Shown here: piece by piece, positions 23,762 to 33,339 of the stretch | Position numbering within the stretch: the stretch's first letter is position 1 | Layout of the letters: every line of letters starts with the position of its first letter | NCBI GenBank assembly: GCA_023053685.1 | Contig: JALIGW010000003.1 | Span: 138,009,126 to 138,073,125 of the forward strand | DNA length: 64,000 bases | Source: Diadophis punctatus similis | Taxonomy: Eukaryota > Chordata > Lepidosauria > Squamata > Dipsadidae | Direction: 5' to 3' | Notes under the pieces: generated by a model | What the model saw: the letters and a program-made list of their open reading frames with translations, nothing else | Told to the model about the DNA's origin: nothing | The model's database searches: none | Position numbers and translations under genes: made by a program

Positions 23762-24858
23762 CTAAGGGCGGGTAGATGTTGGGACTGGAGCCCCCAAGGC
23801 TAAGTGGACCTGTTGCAAAACCCTCCTCCCAAAGGAAGCCTCCGCTGAGGCGAAGACATCCAACTTGTAATGTCTAATGAAAGGGGAGGGGGTGGCCCAA
23901 GTGGCCGTCCTGCAGATCTCCTTGAGAGAGGCCTGCGTGACCCATGCAGCGGTGGTAGCTGCACTTCTCGAGTGTGCGGTGATGCATCTGGGAGCCAGGA
24001 GAGACTGCTTGATACGCTTTAGCGATGCACGCTCTGATCCAGCGACCAATAGTCGAGGATGACACCTTAGTGCCCATCGAAGAGGGTTAGAAAGAGACAA
24101 AGAGAGCCTCCGATCTTCTGGTGGGCGCTGTCCGCTTGATATAAATTTTTAGGGCCCTCCATACGTCCAGTTTATGCCATCTTCGCTCCAAGGCATGAGA
24201 AGGCCGAGGGCAGAAGTTCGGCAGAACCAACCCCTGGGCCCAGTGGAAAGGGGAGTTGATCTTGGGAATGAAGGAGGGATCAAGTCTTAGAGTTACCTTA
24301 TCCTGGTGGAAGTTGCAGAGGTCAGCTCTGATGGATAAGGCCCCCAATTCAGAGATACGTCTGGCGGACGTTATGGTGACCAGGAACGCCACCTTAAGCG
24401 TCATATACCTGAGACTGGTAGTCCACAGGGGCTCAAAGGGAGGCTTTGTCAAGGTGTGAAGTACCTTGGGAAGATCCCAGGTGGGGTATCTGTGGACCAG
24501 TGGGGGGGCGCAGGTTGCTGGCGCCTCTGAGAAAGACTCGAATGTCAGGATGGCGAGACAGAGGGGTCTTCCTTCCACCAGTCAGCACAGCAGACAATGC
24601 GACCTGCCGTCGCAAGGTGCCATGAGCCAGGCCTCTGTCCAGGCTGTCATTGAGGAAATCTAGAACTTGAGAAACAGAGGCTGAGACAGGGTCAATGCAA
24701 AGCGGTCTGCACCATTTGACAAAGGTTGAACAGGTGGCATTATATATCCTGATGGTGGATTGTTTCCTGGCCGCCTGCATAGTCTGAATGACTTTCTCAG
24801 AGTAATTTCTCCTCCTCAAGCGGGCCCCTTCAAGTGCTAGGCGGCAAGTTGGAGCCAC
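23762..24858 (-). pseudogene. DIRS tyrosine recombinase, three-frame remnant
   Basis: Tyrosine recombinase would integrate the circular cDNA. Reading from 24858: an N-terminal core-binding part (RRRNYSEKVIQTM, STFVKWC, VLDFLNDSLDRG), then after a frameshift the catalytic part TSARRISELGALS with the first catalytic Arg (about 24350), and after another frameshift AHSRSAATTAAW (the H-x-x-R box, about 23960), KEICRTATWATP and FIRHYKLD with the nucleophilic Tyr (about 23880). The three pieces lie in three different frames (24858-24520, 24578-24087, 24100-23762). All catalytic boxes are visible but the gene is broken. Confidence 0.85.
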
Positions 24859-26301
24859 TGAGGCTCCGGATGTTCCAGGATCCCCTGGCTGAGGAAGATC
24901 CGCTGAGGAGGAATCCTCCAGGGTGGAGATGCGGAGAGGTTGATGAGATCCGCAAACAATGGCCTGCGGGCCACTAGAATTATCTCTGCTCCTTCCGCAA
25001 TGACCTTCTGAATCACCCCTTGAATTAGGTGGAGAGGAGGGAACACACGTACCTGAGCCCAGAGGGCCAGATGCACCTGAAAGTGTTGGAGCCCTCTGCT
25101 CCCGGAGAGGGGAACCTCGAGAAGAAGCGAGGTAGTTGGGAGTTCAGGTGTGTGGCGAATAAATCCACCTGGGAAGTCCTGAATCGGTGACAAATGTCCT
25201 GAAACAAGGTGGGGTGAAGACGCCACTTGGCGTTGTCCACCGTTGATCTGCTTAGATAATCTGCCTGTATGATTAGAGTCCCGGCAATGTGCTCCGCCCT
25301 CAGGGAGAGGACAGTCCGTTCTGCCCACCGGCCTATCAGCTGGTATTCCGCCATGGGGAGTTTGGCTCGAGTCCCACCCTGCCAGTTGAGATGGGCCTTT
25401 GCCGAGATGTTGTCTGTCTGCATGAGGACTTGACATCCCTGCAATTGGTTCTGGAAGTGCAGGAGGGCCAGGTGGATTGCTCGCAACTCTAGCCAATTGA
25501 TGCTGTTGGCTAAGTCTTGCGCTGACCAACGGCCCTGGGCTACCCGACTGTCCAGGTGAGCCCCCCAGCCGAAGAGGCTTGCGTCGGACGTGAGAATCAC
25601 TCGATCCGGTTCTGTGAAGAAGCTCCCCTTGGTGATAGCTGGGGAGATCCACCAGTGGAGCGACCTCCTGACTTCTAGAGGGACCCTGACCTTGAGCGGG
25701 AATGAGCTGTCTTTGCCCACTGATATGGCAGCAAGAACCACTGGAGGCTTCTCATGTGGAAACGAGCCCAGGGCACTATCTGTATGCAGGACACCCTTTT
25801 CCCCAATATTGGGAGAGGGTGGCTAAGGGAACCCTGGGTTGCTGCAGAATATGACTCACTAGGTCCCTGATGCTGTCTCGTCTGTCCTGAGACAGGAATA
25901 CCTGACCCAAGATGGGGGTCTATGATGGCCCCTAGGTGAGTCAGCCTGGTGGATGGGGTCAAATGGCTCTTTTGGAAGTTTACAAGGAACCCGTGATCTT
26001 GCAGGGTTCTGATAGTCAATTCGAGATCCCCTTGTGCCCTGATAAGGGAGGGAGCCCCGAAGACTGTGGTACAGTGAACAGTATGGAGTAAAATCCCTGT
26101 CTCCACTGGTCCTCTGGAACCACCTCTATGACTTGAATGTCCAAGAGGTGTTTTATGGCTTGTTCCATGAGACCTCGTTTGATGCTGCTGGTGGAGACAG
26201 GGCACTGTACGAAGCGATTCGAGGGAAGGAAGAGAAACTCTAAGGATAGGCTGAATCGGATGGTATTCAACACCCAAGTGTCGGTGATCGTTAACAGCCA
26301 C
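24837..26301 (-). pseudogene. DIRS RNase H with truncated reverse transcriptase
   Basis: RNase H is clear in 25741-25025: VILTSDASLFGWGAHL (first Asp), NWLELRAIHLALL (Glu), MQTDNISAK (Asp) and EHIAG..QADYLSR (last Asp), followed by a DIRS-type linker IILVARRPLFADL in another frame (about 24980-24930). Upstream the RT fingers (EVVPEDQWRQGFYSILF, about 26140-26080) are followed almost at once by the thumb-side sequence (TIRTLQDHGFLVNFQKSHLT, about 26010-25950). The palm with the YxDD catalytic motif, expected in between, is absent. Several frame changes occur. Confidence 0.8.
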
Positions 26302-26419
26302 TGGACTACAAAGAGGCGCAGCCTGCCCCCTATGGGGGGGCCTGCCGAGTCATTTCTGCTTCCGGAACTGGCGGGAGCCGGTGACACGAAATGGCTGCTT
26401 GCGGAATGGACCGGCTCTG

Positions 26420-27959
26420 TCACGGAAAGAGGCCTTGTCCTGCTGTTGGTGATTGCGAATATGATCTACGTTGGGGAGGGTCCTCTTGAGAGAAGTGAAA
26501 GGACTGCCTCCTGAAGTAGGGAGCAGACCTCCTGTCAGCCCTCCGGGGGGAAGATGGAAAGACTTTACGTTTATCCCTGTTTTCAATAAGGAGCGGATTG
26601 AGGAGCTCCCCCAAAAGCATCTCCCTGGAATAGGAGGAAGCAGCCAGACACCACTTTGTTCTCAGGTCAGTATTCCAACTGTGCAGCCACAGCAAACGTC
26701 TGGAGGTGACCGTGGGAACCCGGGATCCGTACTTGACGGCATTAAAGGCCGCATCAGCCGAGAACTGGGTGGCAGCAATGATTTTGTTAAGGTCTTGGTT
26801 CAAACTGCTATCCTGAGGGGACAGCCTGTCCCGCATTTTCTGGAGCCACAGGAGAGTTGACTGATTAAAAAAGGATGCCGCCGAGGCGGCCCGAATGGCC
26901 CAGCAGTTGACTGATGGGATTTTTCTATAAGCTGATTCAAATTTCGTTTCCTCCGGTTGCAACCCCTCTGAAACGTCACCTGCCATGTAAGGGGAGGAGG
27001 AAGACAAGGCTGCCACCGGACTGTCTATTGACGGGAGTTGTAGCATTTCAGTAAATTTTGGAGCCATGGCATAGAATCTTTTATCATTGCCACTGGGAGC
27101 TGGAATAGAAGTTGGGTTGGACCATTGCTTTTGGACATAGCTTAGGGGCCGGAATGTACAGCTGTTCAGCCACAGGCTCAGAGAATAACACCTGACCGTG
27201 ACGCTGAGCGGAGGGCTCAGGGTCAGGAGGTGATTCTTCCTCTGATAGGCAGGCGGTAGCCTTTGCCTTATGAAGAAGGGACTTGAATAGTCCAGAAGGG
27301 AATAAGCCAGTAAAGGCAGGCATTTCAGGGGAAACCCGCTCATCATCAGATAGATCGGGGTCCCTCAATATGTCTTCCCCTGCGAGAAAGTCCTCCTCAT
27401 CCCTGGAGAGGGATGCAGAGCCCCGAGGAGGGGTTAGGCTAACCTCTGGTGATCGATAGGACAACGATTCTGACACGATGGATGCCGAACGTTGCTGTCT
27501 GAGGCCCACAGCTATGCCCTTGGAGATAGCCTGAGATCTGAGGGATTCAATCCCTTCAGGTAAGTTGCGTAGGTCACTATCTGAGTACCTTGCAGCGCCC
27601 GCCAGAGCTTCCTCCGGTTCAGAGTCTTCGGAGTGGTCTGATTGAGGCCTCACAGGAACCTGGCAGGCAAAGGGGTCCTTACCTCTGGCCAAATGTCTGC
27701 GTTCCCGAGAAGTTGTGCATGGGGAAGCTTCTGGGGACAAGGCCTGTGAAGAAATCACTGGCTGCTCCTGCACGGAGGGCTTAGAAACAGAACAATCACT
27801 GCAGAGGGGCCTGTTCTCTCTAACTGCCTGCTGGCCCATAGCCGGCTGAGGCCTATCCTTTGACTTGGAAGACCTTTTGCCCTCCTTGTGTGACTTGCCT
27901 GAGGACTTTCTGGGAACAGAGGCCCCTGCCTGCTCCGATGCATGGGAGCGATCTGCCAT
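26420..27959 (-). pseudogene. DIRS gag-like ORF1, frameshifted
   Basis: The frame opens at Met 27959 (MADRSHASEQAG), is rich in Ser, Lys and acidic residues at the start (KSHKEGKRSSKSKDR) and runs to 27084. A second frame, 27346-26420, continues with a predicted structural region including VNCWAIRAASAASFFNQ and LLWLQKMRDRLSPQ. The position upstream of RT-RNase H and the basic, low-complexity start suggest ORF1/gag. No zinc knuckle is visible. A frameshift lies between 27346 and 27084. Confidence 0.6.
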
Positions 27960-28450
27960 CGTTTGCAGAATCACACACTGAGCCAGAAACAAAGGCCACT
28001 ATCACTGACTGAAGCCAAGCCCACTAGAAGGGGCTGGTCCCAACCTGAACAACCACAGAATAGGTTGATGGCTGAAGGCAACGACCCAGAAGGTGGTGGT
28101 CTAGTAGGACTAGCCCACACCTGGCTGTAGACTCGCTGTGAAGGCTTAGGCCGTGGCAGGGCTAGTCAACACTGCACAGTCACTGAAATTTGAGCCCAGC
28201 GAGTCTGATGGAAGCCCTGCTGGGCTGGGCCTGAGGGATGGAGAGCCAAGAAGCCCTATGTAGGACGCTGGATCTGGGCCTCTGAGGCCGGCAGAGATGA
28301 GGCCGAAGGCAAAAGCCTTCAAAATGACCGCTCCAGGCTATCAAAATGGCCGCTGCAGCCTTGAGGTAAGGCGTGAGCACAGGGCCAAGGCAAAGGCACT
28401 TCAGAGGGGCTCTTGAGATACCCCAACTGGCTCCGGAGGAAAGGTGATGC

Positions 28451-28826
28451 TAGGAGAGAGCAACCGTCACTAAGCAGAATGGTGCCTCGCTTAGTGCCAG
28501 GAGAGAGCAACCATCACTGAGTAGAACGGTGCCTCGCTTAGTGCCAGGAGAGAGCAACCGTCACTGAGTAGAACAGTGCCTTGCTTAATGCCAGGAGAGA
28601 GCAACCATCACTAAGCAGAACGGTACCTCGCTTAGTGCCAGGAGAGAGCAACCATCACTGAGTAGAACGGTGCCTCGCTTAGTGCCAGGAGAGAGCAACC
28701 ATCACTAAGTAGAACGGTGCCTCGCTTAGTGCCAGGAGAGAGCAACTGTCACTGAGTAGAACGGTGCCTTGCTTAGTGCCAGGAGAGAGCAACCATCACT
28801 AAGCAGAACAGTGCCTCACTTAGTGC
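28451..28826. repeat. 47-bp tandem repeat, 8 copies, in DIRS 5' leader
   Basis: Eight back-to-back copies of a 47-base unit (376 bases exactly), starting with the motif AGGAGAGAGCAACCRTCACT and containing GGTGCCTCGCTTAGTGC. Copies differ at a few positions, mostly transitions (CCATCACT/CCGTCACT, GAGTAG/AAGCAG). It lies between the 5' terminus and the gag frame. Confidence 0.95.
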
Positions 28827-29289
28827 CTGCGCGCGCCTGACTCCAACTGAGGAATGGACTGAGGGATTTTAGAAGTCCAGGCACACCGTGTGACAGAGTA
28901 GTGTCAGCGGAGTCGTTACGAATCTGAGGCAAGGGGCCTCCTTCGGTTTGAGTGCCTCCAAAATGACCGCCGGGGCTAGAGATGAGCAAGCAGCTGGAAA
29001 TGGCAACTACGGCTGCAGAAATAGCCCTCAGCTGGGAGAGTGCCGAATGGACACTAATGGTCCCAGAGGCCGGAATCGGTGGGGCGCGGTGGCAACAAGC
29101 CAACCGCAGCCGAAACGTCCGAAGGGTTTAGCGGCTTGTAAACGTCCTTTTAATTCCCCCCCCTTTTTCAATAGGATTAATTTGGAGTGGCCGAATTGAA
29201 GGAATAAACCTGAATCCAGAAGTCCAGGAATGGTTTTGCTAGAGACAAAACTGCCAAGTCGACCGTTTCAGATCTGACTGAGTCGGAAA

Positions 29290-29794
29290 CTGGGGCATAC
29301 GCAGAGAGGCAAGGAGGAGAGGCCGAAAAACATAGACTCAGTAACTAGGCCCGTGGTGGCGAACCTATGGCACGCGTGCCAGAGGTGGCACGCGGAGCCA
29401 TAGAAGCCGGCACGCGAGGGTTTCCCACCGGCAAACCGGAAGTGTGAAAAAACGCACTTCCGGTTTGCCGGTGTGCTGTTTTTTGCACTCCGGAGGGTTC
29501 AGGGAAGCTCCCTGAAGCTCCGGAATGCAAAAAACTACAAAACTGACAAACCGGAAGTGCACTTTTCCGGTAAGCCCTTGCGCGGGTGTGGGGGTGTGTG
29601 CGCATGCGCAGGGGGCAGCATGGAGGGGTGTTGTGCGCATGCGTGGGGGGGGAGGGAATGGGTGTGGGCACGCGAGCGCGCGCAAGCGCCCCCCCCTTTT
29701 TGGCACGCGAGCCGAAAAAGGTTCGCCACCACTGAACTAGGCAGATCAGACTGTAGCAACCCATTCCTGGACTATTTCGCAACCATACTGGAGA
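29290..29794. repeat. DIRS inverted terminal repeat, right copy (interrupted)
   Basis: The complement of the left terminus: GGGGCATACGCAGAGAGGCA, GAGGCCGAAAAACATAGACT, then after the nested hAT CAGATCAGACTGTAGCAACC and TTCCTGGACTATTTCGCAAC. Confidence 0.8.
29351..29734. mobile_element. hAT element nested in the DIRS terminal repeat
   Basis: Left end CCGTGGTGGCGAACCTATGG and right end GGTTCGCCACCACTG with a perfect duplication AACTAGGC (29343-29350, 29735-29742). It splits the right terminal repeat of the DIRS element, so it is younger than the DIRS insertion. Confidence 0.92.
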
Positions 29795-29926
29795 AGCACT
29801 ATAATCTTTATTACCCATTCTTTTTCCCCATTTACTTTTCCTACATTTAAACAAAAATGTTGTACTAGTTACATATTTTTATCTCTAACATGTATTCTTG
29901 CAAAGCGCATAAAATGGACAGATGTA

Positions 29927-30060
29927 ATTTGAGTACCTGTAACTCAAGTTCTTCAATTAGTGGTGACCGAGAATCCAGCCAGCCCAGCTGCATGGCCCAT
30001 TTGCTGTTCGAGGTTCCTTTTCAGGGATCTGCTGCATCAGAAACTATTAGAGTTTAATGA
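29927..30060 (+). repeat. Possible terminus of a second DIRS family
   Basis: GTACCTGTAACTCAAGTTCT followed by 'tcaattagtggtgaccgagaatccag' resembles, at the level of pattern, the end of the neighbouring DIRS element (TTACCTGAACGCC...TTCTCAGTTGG...AGTCCAG). No coding part accompanies it to 30290. This is tentative. Confidence 0.25.
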
Positions 30061-30390
30061 GAGCATGCCTGTTATGCCTGATATTCACAGAGGATAGGAC
30101 TCCCACCAAATGGGCTATTATAAAGTTGGGAGTGCCCTCAATGTTGCTCTGCGCAAGATTCAAAACTTGTCTTGGTTCAAAGACCAAAGGAGAAATCTCA
30201 GCAGTAGAGACCTATCTATTGGTCTTGGGATTTCTTTCTGCTCCCCCGGATATCAGAATACATATGCTGAAGTATCTCAATATTAATTAAACTTGTATGC
30301 CCCCTCTCTCACTGATAAGGCAATTATGGGCCTTATATGGTTACTTTAAACTTTCTTGCATGTTAATTTTAAAAAGGTGTGGCGAGATGG

Positions 30391-30655
30391 TGCCACCGAG
30401 GTGGCGCAGCGGTTAGAGGCAGTACTGCAGGCCACTTTAGCTAATTGTCATCTGCAGGTCAGCAGTTCAAATCTCATTGGCTCAAGGTTGACTCAGCCTT
30501 CCATCCTTCCGAGGTAGGTAAAATGAGGACCCAGATTGTTGGGGGCAATATAAATATACATTGCTTACTGGTGTAAACCGCTTAGAGAGCGCTTGCAATG
30601 TGAGGCGGTATATAAATCTCACAAATAAATAAATAAATAAATAAATTTTAAAATG
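30391..30655 (+). mobile_element. tRNA-derived SINE
   Basis: Pol III box A TGGCGCAGCGG (30402-30412) and box B-like GTTCAAATC (30465-30473), then the body with ACTCAGCCTTCCATCCTTCC and ACCCAGATTGTTGGGGGCAA and an (AAAT)n tail (30627-30650). Same family as 44364-44605. Confidence 0.85.
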
Positions 30656-31037
30656 CATGCAGAAAGTGCAGGCAACATGTCTCCCCCCCCCCCTTTGAAG
30701 AGTCTCTTCTGAAAATCTGTAGATAAGCATCTTCGCTAAATAAAGGTAGATTAGAGAGGATGGGCGTCAGTGGGAAAGATAGGAAAGTTAGCCCTGGCTG
30801 TCCTTATAATGTCTGCTTTTTGGCATTCTCTTGCATTTATTTGTAGTCTAATTACTTACCTAAGATAATCAGTGAGATCAGAAAAAGAAGATATAATAGT
30901 GGTGGGAAATCCATTTTTTGTGGGGTAAGCTGTATGCTCTGCTTTCCAAAATCAGAGAAGGCTGTCCAGATCACTTTTCACAAGCAAGCCACTTTTCATT
31001 TTGGAGCACTTCATTTTAATCTGCAGTTGCTCTAGAG

Positions 31038-31173
31038 CAGTGTTTCCCAACCTTGGCAACTTGAAGATGTCTGGACTTCAACTCCCAGAATTCCCCAGCC
31101 AGCATTCGCTGGCTGGGGAATTCTGGGAGTTGAAGTCCAGACATCTTCAAGTTGCCAAGGTTGGGAAACACTG
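31038..31173. mobile_element. Perfectly palindromic hAT MITE beside the DTNBP1 last exon
   Basis: Two 66-base arms are exact reverse complements around a 4-base loop (ATTC), total 136 bases, flanked by a perfect duplication CTCTAGAG (31030-31037, 31174-31181). It lies 275 bases before the DTNBP1 terminal exon. Confidence 0.95.
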
Positions 31174-31448
31174 CTCTAGAGGTCTTTATTTAAAATTGAT
31201 TGTTCTGGCCTATTTTACAAAGGCAGAGATCGTAAAGCATGCCTGTATTTTCATCTTTTACCACATCCTGAGAAACAATGCAGCAGTTTTACAATCATTT
31301 ATATGAAATCATATAGTATAGAGCTTGCTTTTAAATTGTCCTAACAAAAAGAAGAGATAGTTTAGATCCTGTGACAAATATTCATTATATAATAACCAGC
31401 CATTCAGCTGTATCTTTTTTTTAAAAAAAATTCCTTTTGTTTTTGAAG

Positions 31449-31681
31449 GTTCAGATTCCAGCACCCATCAAAATGAAATCAGTTTTCAAGTTCCCACTCA
31501 CTCAGAGCTGGGCGAGAAGTTCTCTTCTTCAGAAGCACCCGGGACAGATTCTGTTAGCCAAGATGCCTGTGAAGGAGAAGCCCCGGTGGTCCAGTTAGAT
31601 GAGGAAGATGTGCAAGTGGACACTGCCCTTGTGAATACAGAAACGAAGAGCCCCTCAGATGCCAGCGATGAAAGTGATTAA
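31449..31681 (+). CDS. DTNBP1: DTNBP1 (dysbindin) terminal coding exon
   Basis: It joins the previous exon through a split Gly codon and encodes 76 residues to TAA at 31679-31681. The start (SDSSTHQNEISFQVP) and the acidic block EAPVVQLDEEDVQVDTAL align with the end of vertebrate dysbindin (PVVQSDEEEVQVDTAL in mammals). The middle, Ser/Glu-rich part, is poorly conserved, as usual for this PEST-like tail. The end SDASDESD keeps the acidic terminus. In total about 176 dysbindin residues are encoded in this window; the first half of the protein is outside it. Confidence 0.95.
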
Positions 31682-31875
31682 CAGATTGAGGCTTATCACA
31701 CTGCCCTATAGGAATTAAGACTGGAGTGAATGAGGAAAGAAATAATCGGCAGAGCTTGTCATGTTTTATCTTCAGAGAGATAACTGTATGCAGTCATAGA
31801 AAATATGTGTTTTTATATTAAAAGCATTCTGAAAGCACACCCATTAAGCAATAAACTCTTGCCTTTGGAACAATT
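31682..31875 (+). other. DTNBP1: DTNBP1 3' UTR with candidate poly(A) signal
   Basis: AATAAA at 31850-31855 follows the stop by about 170 bases. Cleavage would be expected 10-30 bases beyond. A longer UTR using a later signal cannot be excluded. Confidence 0.5.
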
Positions 31876-32529
31876 TACCTTCCATGTTGAGGCTTACGGA
31901 AAAGGACAAATTGTGAATAGATTTATTTTACAACCTTCAGTAGAGCTATAATACGGAGATAATTTTAAGCCTTTGTGGTAAGTTAGTATATTTTTGTTCC
32001 TAAAAGACTGAATATAAAAAAGGCTGTTTATCATGCAATGGAGAATAGGCTAGTTATTTGGAACAAGAGAGATTGGATGGATATTTACATTAAAGAATTA
32101 GAAAGGTAAAAGTCCCTGTGTATGCTGTATATCTATAAAAAAAGATAAAACTGGATGTGTATAGCGTACTTGCTATTCTGTGTGTGCAGAGTTGAACCAA
32201 AAATTGAACAGCTGCTTGTTGTTTTTGGCTTTCATATAACTGCCTCAGTTGAAGGATCAGCAATTGACAAAAAGCAAAAAGCAGTGCTTGGATTTTATAA
32301 AAGAAAGGGTGGGTGGCCTTTGGATTTAATCTGGCCCCCAAATAAGACTACAGCACTGTAACTTATTTGTCATCATGTCCCAGGGATTCACAGTGGGATG
32401 TGAAAATAAGATACATGTTAAGCATAAGATTAAAAACATGTTTTTTTAAAAGAAAACCACACTACCATTTCTCACAGTGGCCCTTACTAATACAGACAGG
32501 CAACCTCTATATTAGATATTTAATTTTAA

Positions 32530-32760
32530 TTTTTAAAAACCTTTTTATTCCACCTTGTATTATTTTTATACATGAGGCAGTGAACATATCTAATACTACT
32601 CCTTTCTCCTATTTTCCCCACAACAATCCTGTGAGGTGAGTTGGGCTGAGAGAAAATGACTGACTCAAAGTCACCCATTCAGTTTTCAGGCCTAAGGCAC
32701 AACTAGAATTCACAATTTCCTGGCTTCTAGCATGGTACTTTTCAAGCACTATTTGTTATC
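32530..32760. repeat. Old interspersed repeat between the two genes
   Basis: The segment 'cacaacaatcctgtgaggtgagttgggctgagag' and 'ctcaaagtcacccattcag' is a very common old amniote repeat motif. The rest of 31876-33340 shows nothing recognisable. Confidence 0.5.
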
Positions 32761-33339
32761 TTACATTCCTTTAGAAATATCTTCCACTATTTGTTATCTC
32801 TCATCCTTTTAGCAGAGGAATGAGAGCTGTGGCCCTTCAGGTTTTGCTGGGCTTCAGTATTATTCACCATATTGGTAACTGTAGCGATACTGTGAGGATC
32901 ACAGGTTCTACTTTCCCCCTTCTGTAAATATTTGAAGGAGATATGTTCTAATTTGATAATATGTCTAAGGTCTTGTTTTATGAGTGGGCAAATATACTTG
33001 CAAACAATTGGCAGCTTTATTTTTTATCTTTTCTAATATTTTAGAAAATATTGATTTAGCTTGTTCACAAAGCCTATGTACTATTGAATTATTCTGTCTC
33101 AAAGGAGTGTGAGAGGGAAAGATAATTCAGCGCTGTAGTTCTTCAAAACCCCTCTGTTTGGACTGCAAATTAGTTGAAACATTTATTTCACTTTTGTTGC
33201 AGTAATATATAGCTCTGCAAATGACTTGAAGTACTATTGCATAAAGTACATCTTTTCTAAGCCCACGATAACCGTTCTAAATAAGACAGCTAGCTTTAAA
33301 TCATATGATCTCTACTGCTTTCAGAAGAAAGACAAAGTG

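Larger units (their letters stand above)
23449..29798 (-). mobile_element. DIRS-like tyrosine-recombinase retrotransposon
   Basis: A 6.35-kb element lying antisense in the last DTNBP1 intron. Reading the minus strand 5' to 3': terminal repeat, 47-bp tandem array, gag-like frame, remnant reverse transcriptase plus RNase H, tyrosine recombinase, internal complementary region, inverted terminal repeat. This gene order with inverted rather than direct termini and a recombinase instead of an integrase is the DIRS group. All coding parts carry frameshifts and the reverse-transcriptase core is missing, so it is not autonomous. Ends are set by the inverted repeats and are good to a few bases at best; DIRS elements make no target duplication to fix them. 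Confidence 0.85.
21460..31448 (+). other. DTNBP1: DTNBP1 last intron, host of the DIRS-like element
   Basis: GT donor at 21460 and acceptor TTTTGAAG ending at 31448. The part 21460-22963 is AT-rich with nothing recognised; the remainder is mostly transposons listed separately. Confidence 0.85.

Noticed and set aside
24837..25652. 271-residue minus frame as a single gene
   Set aside because: Most of it is a shifted reading of the RNase H region; only its last part is the true linker of the DIRS polyprotein.
28451..28826. Regular repeats that might be a CRISPR array
   Set aside because: The 47-bp units are contiguous with no spacers, and the context is a eukaryotic retrotransposon.
30391..30475. 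tRNA gene suggested by box A and box B
   Set aside because: Sequence continues into a SINE body and A-rich tail, and the same unit recurs at 44364 and 12098; it is a tRNA-derived SINE head, not a tRNA gene.
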